Source of the DNA: Jiangella mangrovi
GTDB taxonomy: Bacteria > Actinomycetota > Actinomycetes > Jiangellales > Jiangellaceae
Direction of reading: 5' to 3'
Assembly: GCF_014204975.1 (NCBI RefSeq)
Contig: NZ_JACHMM010000001.1
Coordinates: 3,596,001 to 3,660,000, forward strand
Length of the DNA stretch: 64,000 bases
Under the pieces are notes generated by a model, which was not told the origin of the DNA, ran no database searches, and worked only from the letters and a program-made list of their open reading frames with translations. A program made the position numbers and the translations under genes. This document shows positions 37,739-46,707 of this stretch, piece by piece. Positions within the stretch are counted from its first letter, which is position 1; every line of letters begins with the position of its first letter.

Positions 37739-37742
<4 letters not shown>

Positions 37743-40111
37743 GGCGACACCTGCAACATCCCCGTGGACGTCAGCTGGTGGCGGTGGCCGCGGACGGTGA
37801 TGGTGAGGGGCTCGCCCTCGAGGAGCCGGTAGGTCTCGCGGTCATGAGTGAGGACGATCTCGACCTGCCGGTCGCGGAAGCGCAGCGGCAGTCGCAGCCG
37901 AGCCCAGGCGGTGGGCAGGTGCGGACTGAATCTGAGCTCGCCGCCGCGGTCGCGTAGTCCGGCGAAGCCGTAGGCCAGCGCCATCCAGACGCCGGCCGCC
38001 GACGCGATGTGGACGCCGTCGGCCACGTTGCCCTCCACATCACCCAGGTCCATGAGCAGTGCGTACCGGAAGTAGTCGAGGGCGGCCTTCTCTTCGCCGA
38101 TCTCCGCCGCGACGATCGCCTGGACGCAGGCCGACAGCGACGAGTCGCCCGTCGTGAGCCGCTCGTAGTACTCGAAGTTGCGCCGCTTCTGTTCGTCCGT
38201 GAATTCGTCGCCCAACAAGAACATCGCCAGGACGACGTCGGCTTGCTTCACCACCTGATGGCGGTAGATGACCAGCGGGTGGTAGTGCAGCAGTAGCGGG
38301 AAGCGCTCCTTGGGCGTCGCGTCCAGGTCCCACACCTCGCGGTCCAGGAAGGCGGCGTCCTGCGGGTGGATGCCGCGAGCCTCGTCGTAGGGGATGGCCA
38401 TCGCGGCCGCCGCGTGCCGCCAGATGTCGGCCTCCTCTGGCCGCAGCCGGACGGCGTCGGTCAGCGTCGCGTACTCAGCGGGGTCGTCGCGGCGGATCCG
38501 CTCCACCACGCTCGCGGCGTCGCGCAGGTTCTCGCGCGCCATGAGGTTGGTGAAGGTGTTGTCGTTCACCACCGTCGTGTATTCGTCGGGACCAGTGACG
38601 CCATGGATGTGGAACCGGCCGTCGTCACCATAGAAGCCCAGATCGGCCCACATGCGAGCCGTCTCGATCAGGAGTTCGGCGCCCGCTTCGGCGAGGAAGC
38701 CGGGATCGCCGCGGACGTCGACGTAGCGGCGCAGGGCGTAGGCGATGTCGGCGTTGAGGTGGAACTGCGCCGTGCCGGCCTCGTAGTAGGCCGACGCCTC
38801 CTCGCCGTTGATGGTCCGCCACGGGAACGCCGCGCCCATCAGGTCCAGCTCAGCTGCCCGGCGGCGGGCCTGCGGCAGCATGGCGTGGCGGAACCGGAGC
38901 AGGTTCCGGGCGATGCGAGGCTGGGTGTAGCAGAGGAACGGCAGGACGTACATCTCGGTGTCCCAGAAGTAGTGCCCCTCGTACGCCGGCGACGTCAGCC
39001 CCTTGGCGGGCACGCCGCCGCTCTCGGCTCGCCACGTGGCCTGCGCGACCTGGAAGAGATTCCACCGCACGGCCTGCTGGAGCGCGGCGGAGCCGGCGCC
39101 GTCGCTGGCGTCGCGCTCCTCGACCTCGACGTCGGCCCGATCCCAGAAGCGGTCGAGCTCGGCGCGCTGCCGGGCGGCCAGTAAGGCGAACCCGTCAGCC
39201 ATGGCCCGGTCCAGTGTCCGTTCGCAGCGATCGGCGAGGTCGTCGGTGTCCGCGCTGCGGGAGCTGTGGTACGTGACGTACTTCGTCACGCGGATCGGGA
39301 CCCCGGCGCCGGCGTCGACGCGGACGACGGTCTCGCTCAGATCGGGGTCCACGAGGCTGGTGACGTCGTGCCCGTCGGCGACCTCGACCCTGTGATCCAC
39401 TCCGACGCCCAGGGTCATACCGCTCTCGGCGGCGCGATAGCCGAGGACGAACCGGCCGCCGTCGACGCGCCGGGTCCGCAAGTCGAGCACCCGGCGCGGG
39501 AACACCGTGCCCAGCCGTGGATCCGGCGCCCGCGCCGCCCCACCGCCGGCGCGGGAACGATCCTGATGGTTCACCAGCAGCGATCGGACGACCACGGGCG
39601 CCGGGTGATCGAGCACAGTGACCTCGTAGTCGATGGCCATGAGGTGGCGGTCGTGCAAGGAGACCAGGCGGGTCGTGCGGACCTTGACGTGCTTGCCGGC
39701 GGGCGTCGACCAGAGCAGCTCACGTGTGAGTGTTCCCGAGCGCAGATCCAGGACGCGGCCGTACTCGCGCAAGCGGGCGATGCTCAGCACCAGCGGTTCG
39801 TCGTCGACGAACAGGGTCAGCGCCGTCGGGTCGGGGACGTTGACGATCGTCTGGCCGGTGCGGGCGAGTCCATGCGACTCCTCGGCGTGCCTGATGGGCC
39901 AGGTCTCGTGGAAGCCGTTCACGAAGGTGCCGGGGGAGAACACCGGACGGCCCTCGTCCTGCGTGCCGCGCACTCCCAGATAGCCGTTGGCGAGCGCGAA
40001 CACGGTCTCTGTCCGCGCGACGTAGCGCGGATCGAAGTGGGCTTCCACCAGCCGCCACGGGTCGCGGGGAAAGCTTCGCTCGGGCAGCTCGACGGGTTCA
40101 CGCCGGAGCAC
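37739..40111 (-). CDS. Glycoside hydrolase family 65 phosphorylase (trehalose/maltose/kojibiose type)
   Basis: 790 residues, the full GH65 length. N-terminal beta-sandwich features (FALANGYLGVRGTQDEG) and the catalytic (alpha/alpha)6 barrel with YFWDTEMYVLPFL, WRTINGEEASAYYEAGTAQFHLNADIAYAL, and VTGPDEYTTVVNDNTFTN, in which Glu of GPDE is the general acid. KQADVVLAMFLLG is the phosphate-site segment. It would split a disaccharide with phosphate to give beta-glucose 1-phosphate without spending ATP, feeding the HAD-like mutase candidate at 23.8 kb. The GTG start at 40111 has no clear ribosome site; it lies 38 bp from the first candidate box. Confidence 0.92.
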
Positions 40112-40148
40112 GTCATCGACGCTAGCCGGGCCGTGGGGCGGTGCGGCA

Positions 40149-40183
40149 GGGCCAACGGGCCCGGGCGCCGGGACATTCGGCCC
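40149..40183. promoter_or_regulatory. Best paired candidate DevR/OsdR boxes, GH65/DUF1918 divergent promoter
   Basis: GGGCCAACGGGCCC (40149-40162, a perfect 5+4+5 layout) and GGGACATTCGGCCC (40170-40183) are spaced exactly 21 bp. They are 38-72 bp from the GH65 start and 53-87 bp from the DUF1918 start. This is the clearest pair in the window. Confidence 0.65.
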
Positions 40184-40235
40184 TGCCAGCGCTGCCGTTC
40201 ACTTGCGAACCTCGGAGGAGAGGAGGTGTGTCCCC

Positions 40236-40448
40236 ATGCGTGCAGAGGTGGGAGACCGCATCGTGCTCAAGGGGCCTGTTCTCGGCGAGCACGGCCGCGA
40301 CGGCGAGATCCTGGAAGTGCGGGGCGCCGGCGGCGAGCCACCCTATGTCGTCCGCTGGTCCGACACCGGCGTGCTGACCTTGATCTTCCCCGGTCCCGAC
40401 GCTGTGATCCATCACTACCGGCGTCATCTGACGAAGGCCGGGTCGTGA
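40236..40448 (+). CDS. DUF1918 protein
   Basis: 70 residues from ATG 40236 behind GAGGAGAGGAGG. It is an SH3-like barrel of the DUF1918 family: VGDRIVLKGPVLGEHGRDGEILEVRG followed by PPYVVRWSDTGVLTLIFPGPDAVI. Function unknown; common in actinobacterial hypoxia clusters. Its stop overlaps the GTG of the following USP gene (GTGA), so the two are coupled. Confidence 0.9.
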   Translation: MRAEVGDRIVLKGPVLGEHGRDGEILEVRGAGGEPPYVVRWSDTGVLTLIFPGPDAVIHHYRRHLTKAGS

Positions 40449-41230
40449 GCATCGTCGTCGGAGTCGACAACGGCCCTGGCGGACAGCTGGCCGTTCGGTG
40501 GGCCGTCGACGAGGCGCTGCTCCGCGGGCGGCCGCTTCGCATTGTGCACGTTTCGACGGGTATGGAGGACGACCCTGCGGAGCCGGCTCGCACCGGTCGG
40601 CTGCGGACCGTGGCGCCGGGCTTGCGTGGATATCTCGATGCGATGAACTACGCCCGTGACCGCGTGCCCGACGACATGCTCTCCGGCATCCACCCGCAAG
40701 GCCCGGCGACCCGAGTTCTGCTCAAGGAATCAGCCGATGCCGAACTCCTCGTCGTGGGCAGTCGCGGCCGGCCACCCCTGGCCGCCGTCATGGGCTCCGT
40801 CAGTTCAGCCGTGGCAGCTCACGCCGCACCGCCTACGGTCGTCGTGCGCGGCTACGAGGATGAGGGCACTCAACGCGGCGGCATCGTCGTCGGCGTCGAT
40901 GGATCGACGCATGCGGCCAGGGCGCTGCAGTTCGCCCTCGTCGAGGCGCGTCTTCGCCGCACCGATCTCGTCGTCGTGCAAGGCCGGGGCGCGACGTCGC
41001 CGACCGTCGACGAGCTGGTCGCCGCAGGCACCGTCCGTGGTTCGACCGTCCGCCTGCATCTGGTGCGCAACGACCAAGAGCCGGCAGGCGTGCTGATCGA
41101 TCGAACCCGGACCGCCACGCTCACCGTCGTCGGATCGAGGGGGCATTCCGGTGTAGCGAGCGTCCTTCTCGGCTCGGTCAGCCAGGCCGTACTCCGGCAC
41201 GCGCACGGTCCGGTCGCTGTCGTCCACTGA
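40445..41230 (+). CDS. Universal stress protein, tandem two-domain
   Basis: 261 residues from GTG 40445 overlapping the DUF1918 stop. Domain 1: IVVGVDNGPGGQLAVRWAV and GSRGRPPLAAVMGSVSSAVAAHA. Domain 2: GIVVGVDGSTHAARALQFAL and GSRGHSGVASVLLGSVSQAVLRHA. The second domain is shorter than in the other three USPs. It precedes the sensor kinase gene by 89 bp and may be in the same transcript. Confidence 0.92.
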   Translation: MSIVVGVDNGPGGQLAVRWAVDEALLRGRPLRIVHVSTGMEDDPAEPARTGRLRTVAPGLRGYLDAMNYARDRVPDDMLSGIHPQGPATRVLLKESADAELLVVGSRGRPPLAAVMGSVSSAVAAHAAPPTVVVRGYEDEGTQRGGIVVGVDGSTHAARALQFALVEARLRRTDLVVVQGRGATSPTVDELVAAGTVRGSTVRLHLVRNDQEPAGVLIDRTRTATLTVVGSRGHSGVASVLLGSVSQAVLRHAHGPVAVVH

Positions 41231-41319
41231 GCGGCGCCGAACCCCGCCCCGCTGAACGGCTCCTCGACTTCACCCGTGGCCGGTGCGAGACTGATCGCCG
41301 CGGGTCGCAGGGGGTCTAC

Positions 41320-43017
41320 ATGGTGTCCGAGTCCGAGCAACTGTTGCCGAAACTGCCACTGGACGAGCTACTGGGTGAGGTCCAATCGCGGCTGCAGGCG
41401 GTCATCGCCGCACGCGACGGAGTCCACGCGCTGCTCGAGGCGGTGGTGTCGATCGGGCGAGAGTTGGAGCTCGAGACGGCCCTGCGGCGCATCGTCGCTG
41501 CGGCCATCGACCTGGTCGATTGTCGTTATGGCGCATTGGGCGTGATCGGCGACGACGGCCAGCTGGCGCAGTTCATCCCGGTCGGAATCTCCGAGGAGGA
41601 GATCGCCAAGATCGCGCATTGGCCGCACGGGCGAGGGCTGCTCGGCCTGTTGATCAAGGAGCCGGAGACGCTACGGCTGGAGGAGATCTCCAGTCACTCG
41701 GAGTCGTACGGGTTCCCCGAGGGGCACCCTCCGATGCACAGTTTTCTCGGCGTCCCGATCAGGGTCCGCGACGAAGTGTTCGGCAATCTCTACTTGACGG
41801 AGAAGAAGAACCGCCGTGAGTTCGACGAGCAGGACGAGATCATCGTCAAGGCGCTGGCGACGGCAGCCGGCATCGCCATCGAGAACGCCCGCCTCTACGA
41901 CGCCACCCGCCGGCGCGAGACCTGGCTCGACGCGTCCGCCGAGGTCACGCAGGCACTGCTCTCGGGCACCGAGCTCGGCGAAGCGCTCCAGCTGATCGCC
42001 CGCCATGCTCGTGAGATGGCGTCCGCTCACACAGGCGTGGTCGTCGTGCCGGACAAGACAGGGCGGCTCATGCGGGTAGCTGCCGCCGACGGCGAGGGGG
42101 CGGCGTCCCTGGTGGAGTTCGAGTTCGCGGCGACCGGCACGCTGACGGAATCGGTGCTCACGTCGGCGGAACCACGCGCGGTCAACGAGATCCGGCAGGG
42201 CGCCGAGCCGTCGCCCCTGCTCGACCGGTTGCCCGGCGGCCCGGCGCTGCTGGTGCCGCTCGGTGCGTCGGCATCGATGCGTGGCGTGCTGGTGCTCGTC
42301 AAGCGGCGGGGTGAGGCGCCCTTCGTCGGGCCGGCGGTGCGCATGCTGCACGCGTTCGCGAGCCAGGCCGCCGTCGGGCTCGAGCTGGCCGACGCGCGCA
42401 AGGAGGCCGAGGAGCACGGGCTGGTCGACGACCGCGAGCGGATCGCCCGCGACCTGCACGACGTGGTCGTCCAGCAGCTGTTCGCCAGCGCGATGAGCCT
42501 GACGGCGGTCGCTCGCCTGGTCGACAACCCGGACCTGGCGAGCCGGGTCGAGCGGACCGTCGATGACCTGGACGCGACGATCCGGCAGATCCGCTCGACG
42601 ATCTTCGCGCTGCACTCGCGCCGAGAGGACGTCGCCGAGTCGCTGCGCGGTCGCCTGGTGAGCGTCGTGGAGTCGGCCCGCGAACAGCTCGGCTTCGCCC
42701 CGAGCCTGCAGCTGGTCGGCGAACTGGAGAACGCGGTCCCCGACGACGTCGGCGAACAACTGGTGCCCGTGCTGCAGGAAGCGCTGTCCAACGTGGTCCG
42801 GCATGCGAAGGCGCGGCGCGTCGATGTGATCGTCGCGGTCGCAGACGGGGCCGCGACGCTCCAGGTGGGCGACGACGGCGTGGGCCTGCCGTCGGAGCGC
42901 CGGCACAGCGGCCTGGCGAACCTCACGCAACGGGCCGAGGCGCTGGGAGGGACATTCGAGGCTGTGCCTCGTGAGGGTGGCGGAACGGTCGTGCGCTGGC
43001 AGGTGCCGCTTCAGTAG
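41320..43017 (+). CDS. DevS/DosT/OsdK-like sensor histidine kinase (GAF-GAF)
   Basis: 565 residues. GAF-A about 50-195, with GALGVIGDDG, GRGLLGLLI, GFPEGHPPMHSFLGVPIR and DEVFGNLYLTEKK, closely following mycobacterial DevS; His136 in GHPPM is at the position of the DevS heme ligand. GAF-B about 215-355. The HisKA_3 H-box is ARDLHDVVVQQLFASAM with His380, and the HATPase end has VGDDGVGLP and GLANLTQRAEALGG. It should sense oxygen, NO/CO or redox in the cytoplasm and phosphorylate the DevR-like protein encoded tail-to-tail. Heme binding is inferred from that His and its surroundings. Confidence 0.92.
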   Translation: MVSESEQLLPKLPLDELLGEVQSRLQAVIAARDGVHALLEAVVSIGRELELETALRRIVAAAIDLVDCRYGALGVIGDDGQLAQFIPVGISEEEIAKIAHWPHGRGLLGLLIKEPETLRLEEISSHSESYGFPEGHPPMHSFLGVPIRVRDEVFGNLYLTEKKNRREFDEQDEIIVKALATAAGIAIENARLYDATRRRETWLDASAEVTQALLSGTELGEALQLIARHAREMASAHTGVVVVPDKTGRLMRVAAADGEGAASLVEFEFAATGTLTESVLTSAEPRAVNEIRQGAEPSPLLDRLPGGPALLVPLGASASMRGVLVLVKRRGEAPFVGPAVRMLHAFASQAAVGLELADARKEAEEHGLVDDRERIARDLHDVVVQQLFASAMSLTAVARLVDNPDLASRVERTVDDLDATIRQIRSTIFALHSRREDVAESLRGRLVSVVESAREQLGFAPSLQLVGELENAVPDDVGEQLVPVLQEALSNVVRHAKARRVDVIVAVADGAATLQVGDDGVGLPSERRHSGLANLTQRAEALGGTFEAVPREGGGTVVRWQVPLQ

Positions 43018-43694
43018 TCCCGATGATGCTCGGCCTTGAGCTGGGCCGAGAGGACCGCGGCCTGAGTCCGACGGTGCATGTTGAGCTTGGCCAGCATGTT
43101 GGAGACGTAATTCTTGATCGTCTTCTCGGCGAGGAACATGCGCTCGCCGATCTGCCGGTTCGTCAGGCCCTCGCCGATGAGGTCGAGGATGCGCCGTTCC
43201 TGGCCGGTCAGTGCGCCCAGAGGATCGGCTTTGGACGTGCGGTCGCGCAGGCGGGCCAGCATGCGGGCGGTGCTGGCGGGGTCGAGCAGCGACTGGCCGG
43301 CGGCGAGTGCCCGGACGGCGCCGATGAGGTCGGTGCCGTGCACCTGCTTGAGCACGTAGCCGGCGGCGCCGGCCATGACGGCGTCGAAGAGCGCGTCGTC
43401 GTCGGCGTAGGACGTGAGCATGAGGCACTGCAGGTTCGGCAGCTGGGAGCGCATCTCGCGGCAGACGGTGACGCCGTCGCCGTCGGGCAGCCGGACGTCG
43501 AGGATCGCGACGTCGGGCCGGAGGGCGGGGATGCGGGCCATGGCCTGTCCTGCAGTGCTCGCCTCGCCGATGACCTCGATGTCGGGCTCGGTCTCGAGCA
43601 GGGCCGCGACACCGCGGCGGACCACCTCGTGGTCGTCGAGCAGGAACACCGTGATGGCCTTGGCGGGGCCGGCCGAAGTCGATTCTGTACTCAC
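43011..43694 (-). CDS. DevR/OsdR-like response regulator, NarL/LuxR family
   Basis: About 227 residues from GTG 43694; the open frame is longer but upstream sequence is not protein-like, and the start has no strong ribosome site. Receiver: TVFLLDDHEVVRRGVAALL, phosphoacceptor Asp66 in VAILDVRLPDGDG, LTSYADDDALFDAV, and Lys in YVLKQVHG. LuxR-type HTH: LTGQERRILDLIGEGLTNRQIGERMFLAEKTIKNYVSNMLAKL, with the MHRRTQAA end. It is the probable regulator of the island through the GGGACnnnnGGCCC boxes. The 3' end overlaps the kinase gene's 3' end by 7 bp. Confidence 0.92.
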   Translation of the reverse strand: MSTESTSAGPAKAITVFLLDDHEVVRRGVAALLETEPDIEVIGEASTAGQAMARIPALRPDVAILDVRLPDGDGVTVCREMRSQLPNLQCLMLTSYADDDALFDAVMAGAAGYVLKQVHGTDLIGAVRALAAGQSLLDPASTARMLARLRDRTSKADPLGALTGQERRILDLIGEGLTNRQIGERMFLAEKTIKNYVSNMLAKLNMHRRTQAAVLSAQLKAEHHRDY

Positions 43695-43753
43695 GACCAC
43701 GACCGTACTGCCGTGTCCTTCACCGCGTTGTGAGCAGACGGTCCCGAGCGCGG

Positions 43754-43789
43754 ATGACCAAGGTCCCGTGGGCCGGCGACCAAGGCCAG
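43754..43789. promoter_or_regulatory. Paired candidate boxes between devR-like and DoxX genes
   Basis: ATGACCAAGGTCCC (43754-43767) and GCGACCAAGGCCAG (43776-43789) are two imperfect copies of a GACCAAGG core, 22 bp apart, in the 174-bp gap between the response regulator and the DoxX gene. They suggest autoregulation and control of DoxX. Each has imperfect outer bases. Confidence 0.42.
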
Positions 43790-43868
43790 CAGCGCCGGAC
43801 CGGCCCGGAGCGGTGGACTGGAACCAACCGCCGGACAGACCGGCGAACTTCCAGAAAGGGCAGGGACG

Positions 43869-44450
43869 ATGACCACGTCCAGCAGCCACGATGTGCCGGT
43901 CCGGAACTTCCGGCCCGCGAGCACCGCTACGGTGACCACCACCGGCACCGACAACCCCGACGTTCGTCCCGTTGCGCTCCAGTACGTGCTCGCCGCCCTG
44001 CGGTTCGCGCTCGGCTGGACCTTCCTGTGGGCGTTCCTCGACAAGACGTTCGGTCTCGGCTACGCCACCCCGAGTGAGAACGCCTGGATCGACGGCGGCA
44101 GCCCCACCACCGGGTTCCTGTCCGGCGTCGAGGGCCCGTTCAAGGACTTCTTCACCAACCTCGCGGGAAACGCGTGGGTCGACTGGATCTTCATGGTCGG
44201 CCTGCTCGGCATCGGCCTCGCGCTGATCCTCGGCATCGGCATGCGCGTCGCCGCCGTCGCCGGCGTGCTGATGCTCGGCATGATGTACCTGGCCTCGCTA
44301 CCGCTCGACAACAACCCGTTCATGGACGAGCACATCACCGAGGCGCTCATGATCGTGGTGCTGGCGCTGACGTTCTCGGGCCGGTACCTCGGGCTGGGCC
44401 GCTACTGGGAGCGGATCCCGTTCGTGCAGAAGAACCGCTGGCTCATCTGA
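43869..44450 (+). CDS. DoxX/DoxD-like membrane protein
   Basis: 193 residues. After a 35-residue polar start come four hydrophobic helices: LQYVLAALRFALGWTFLWAFLDKTFGLG, WVDWIFMVGLLGIGLALILGIG, VAAVAGVLMLGMMYLASLPL, and ITEALMIVVLALTFSGRYLGLGRYW. This is the layout of DoxX/DoxD proteins, subunits of thiosulfate:quinone oxidoreductase or of membrane redox complexes. With the SQR-like protein at 4 kb it hints at sulfur or quinone redox chemistry. Divergent from the response regulator. Confidence 0.87.
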   Translation: MTTSSSHDVPVRNFRPASTATVTTTGTDNPDVRPVALQYVLAALRFALGWTFLWAFLDKTFGLGYATPSENAWIDGGSPTTGFLSGVEGPFKDFFTNLAGNAWVDWIFMVGLLGIGLALILGIGMRVAAVAGVLMLGMMYLASLPLDNNPFMDEHITEALMIVVLALTFSGRYLGLGRYWERIPFVQKNRWLI

Positions 44451-44465
44451 TCCGGCAACAGCTGA

Positions 44466-44497
44466 ACGTGCCGGCCCCGATCATGGGGTCGGCACGT
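44466..44497 (+). terminator. Strong 13-bp hairpin downstream of DoxX gene
   Basis: ACGTGCCGGCCCC (44466-44478) pairs with GGGGTCGGCACGT (44485-44497) around GATCAT, with one G-U pair. It lies 16 bp after the DoxX stop and marks the end of the hypoxia island. Confidence 0.7.
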
Positions 44498-44631
44498 CGT
44501 CATGTAAGCAACCCGCCGCTTCCGCGGACTGGTACCTGCCGTGGCGCTTCGAAAGCCGTGAACGCTTGGCGTGCTGAGAACGGCGCGTACCGCGAGAAGC
44601 CTCCGCGCCGACTAGTAGGTCCTGTCCGGAG

Positions 44632-44991
44632 TCAGACCGTGTGGCGGCGTTCGAGGAGGACGGTGTCGTGCCAGGCGCCGTCGCGTTGCGCGATGCGTTC
44701 GCGGATGCCGACGGTGCGGTAGCCCGCCTGGTAGCGCAGCGAGAGGCTGGCGCGGTTCTCGGTGAAGATCGAGGTCTGGAGGGTCCAGATGTCGTCCTTG
44801 TCGGCCGAGGTGACCTGCTGGCGCAGCAGGGCCTTGCCGACGCCGCGGCCGCGAAATTCGGAGTCGACGTAGACGGAGGTCTCGCCGACGCCGCGATAGC
44901 AGTCGCGGTCGGAGACGGGGGAGACGGCGGTCCAGCCGACGATCTTGTCGTCGATCTCGGCGACCCAGCGGTGTCCGGGGAGTATCGGCAT
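44632..44991 (-). pseudogene. N-terminally truncated GNAT acetyltransferase (phosphinothricin/methionine sulfoximine type)
   Basis: 119 residues cover only the C-terminal two thirds of a PAT-like acetyltransferase: PGHRWVAEIDDKIVGWTAVSPVSDRDCYRGVGETSVYV, the acetyl-CoA loop RGRGVGKALL, and YRTVGIRERIAQRDGAWHDTVLLER. The usual first 45 residues with the substrate-binding start are missing; upstream sequence stays open but has no similarity I can see to the expected N-terminus. The break lies near 45.0 kb, just before the HNH-like gene. I call it a pseudogene, though a short protein could still be made. Confidence 0.65.
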
Positions 44992-45059
44992 GATCAGCGC
45001 CGTCGGCAGCCTGGGCGTGTCCCGGCGCTGATCGTGCCCGCGAGGGCGACAATCGAGGG

Positions 45060-45998
45060 GTGGAGATCGACGAACCGGGCGACCCGTTCGCGGCCCAGAT
45101 CAGCCGCGTGACGGGTCGCAACACAGTCACGGGTGGTCGTGGTCTACCCAAGATCGCAGAGATGGCCATCACCCGCCAGGACGGGAGCATTGTGGAGGCA
45201 AGACTTCGTGCGCTCCTGTCTGATGATCTAGGTATCGCCCAGTTCATCTGCGAAATCGGAGCTGGAGCCTTTCCCTACTGCCCGATCTGTTTCGATGGTG
45301 AGGCTGATAGCCGAGAACACGTGCCGCCGAAGCCGCTCGGCGGGATCGTGATGGCGAACACCTGTAGCCCATGTAACAACAAGCTGGGCTCACGAACGGA
45401 ATCGGCCCTGCAGGACTGGTTCGATGATGCCGTCTACACGTTCTACTCCCAAGACGGAGACCCGCGACCGTTCGGCCACTCACGCGTGCTGAATCTTCAG
45501 ACGCCCGACGGCGAGTGGTTCCAAGTCCAAGAACGCCCGTCGAACCCAGAGAACAGGCTCGGCAGTGCCCTCGTCGAGGGCGGGGTAACCATGCACTTGG
45601 CACTCCCGGCGCGTGCACAGTACAAGACCGGCCTGCTTAAGAATGCGTTCCTGGCGGCATGTCTCCATGTCGGCGGAGTGCCGATGACGGCCAGCACCGC
45701 CGAGATCAGGGCGGAGTTGGTAGCGACACGCGACGCAAGATCGCGACGTGACGTCCAGCTCGGGCCTCGAGCCGAAGCAATTCGCGCCTACCGCACAGGA
45801 CAGCCCGCCAATGGCAAGCCGCTGGCGCTCATGCGCACCGATGGCGTTGACAAACCACGGTTCCTGATCTCGCTGGCTGGGACGATCCTGGTGGAATGGC
45901 CATTTCCTGATGTCGACCCCTTGCGCGATCGACGGGGCGGCCCGATTCCGGAGCCGGTAGCTCCAATGCCCGCCCTCACGCCCGAGGAATTCGCCTGA
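45060..45998 (+). CDS. HNH-nuclease-like zinc-finger protein, unknown function
   Basis: 312 residues from GTG 45060 (GAGG just upstream). The central part has the HNH-type zinc layout: CPICFDGEADSREHVPPKPLGG then CSPCNNKLGSRTESALQDWF, i.e. CxxC, EHVPP, CxxCN and a helix with Asn/Lys. This resembles HNH-type nuclease fingers used in defence or restriction proteins, but the catalytic His pattern is only partly convincing (EHVPP in place of DHIxP). The rest is unrecognised. It starts right at the break that removed the GNAT N-terminus, so it may be a newcomer. Confidence 0.68.
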   Translation: MEIDEPGDPFAAQISRVTGRNTVTGGRGLPKIAEMAITRQDGSIVEARLRALLSDDLGIAQFICEIGAGAFPYCPICFDGEADSREHVPPKPLGGIVMANTCSPCNNKLGSRTESALQDWFDDAVYTFYSQDGDPRPFGHSRVLNLQTPDGEWFQVQERPSNPENRLGSALVEGGVTMHLALPARAQYKTGLLKNAFLAACLHVGGVPMTASTAEIRAELVATRDARSRRDVQLGPRAEAIRAYRTGQPANGKPLALMRTDGVDKPRFLISLAGTILVEWPFPDVDPLRDRRGGPIPEPVAPMPALTPEEFA

Positions 45999-46023
45999 CC
46001 GTTGTCGGCGCTCCGCTCGAGGG

Positions 46024-46677
46024 TCAGCCCCGGCGCACGTTCAGTCGGTCGAGGAGGCCGAGAACGCGGCGTTCGATCTCGTCGCGGATGGGCCGGACGG
46101 CCTCGAGGCCCTGGCCGGCCGGGTCGTCGAGGGTCCAGTCCTCGTAGCGCTTGCCGGGGAAGACGGGGCAGGCGTCGCCGCAGCCCATGGTGACGACGAC
46201 GTCGGCGGCGCGGACGATCTCGTCGGTCCAGGGCTTGGGGTACTCGGCGGAGATGTCGATGTCGCGTTCGGCCATGGCGGCGATGGCCATCGGGTTGACC
46301 TGCTCGCCGGGTTCGGAGCCGCCGGACCAGGCGATGGCGTCGTCGCCGGCGTGGTGCTGGAAGAAGCCGAGAGCCATCTGGGAGCGGCCGGCGTTGTGCA
46401 CGCACAGGAACAGGACGGTGGGGCGGCCGTCGTCGCTGCGGCCTTCGATGCGGGCGAGGGCGGTGAGGCGCTGACGGGCGAAGCGTTCGGCGAGCAGCGG
46501 GAGGAAGTTGGCCACGACGGCGCGGCCGGCGAATTGGTCGTAGGACGTGTGCAGGAACCGCTCGATCGTCTCGGTGCCGAAGGTCCCGGCGAAGTCGCCG
46601 GACAACCGGGTGGCGGCGGTGGTGAGCGCGACCTGCTGATCGAGGCTGAGCGGTGCGCGTTCGTAGGTGTTCGACAC
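46024..46677 (-). CDS. Arsenate reductase (LMW-phosphatase, mycothiol type) with three-helix-bundle N-domain
   Basis: 217 residues from GTG 46677 with AAGGGAG upstream. Residues 1-80 form a three-helix bundle (GTFGTETIERFLHTSYDQFAG, FLPLLAERFARQRLTAL). Residues 85-215 form the LMW-phosphatase-like domain, with P-loop LFLCVHNAGRSQMALGFF, SGGSEPGEQVNPMAI, EYPKPWTDEIV, VVVTMGCGDACPVFPGKRYEDW. The Cys in CVHNAGR is the nucleophile. This fusion is the actinobacterial type that reduces arsenate with mycothiol or thioredoxin. No arsenite pump is next to it. Confidence 0.9.
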   Translation of the reverse strand: MSNTYERAPLSLDQQVALTTAATRLSGDFAGTFGTETIERFLHTSYDQFAGRAVVANFLPLLAERFARQRLTALARIEGRSDDGRPTVLFLCVHNAGRSQMALGFFQHHAGDDAIAWSGGSEPGEQVNPMAIAAMAERDIDISAEYPKPWTDEIVRAADVVVTMGCGDACPVFPGKRYEDWTLDDPAGQGLEAVRPIRDEIERRVLGLLDRLNVRRG

Positions 46678-46707
46678 GGCGGGGTGCTCCCTTCAGGCTG
46701 TGCTCCC

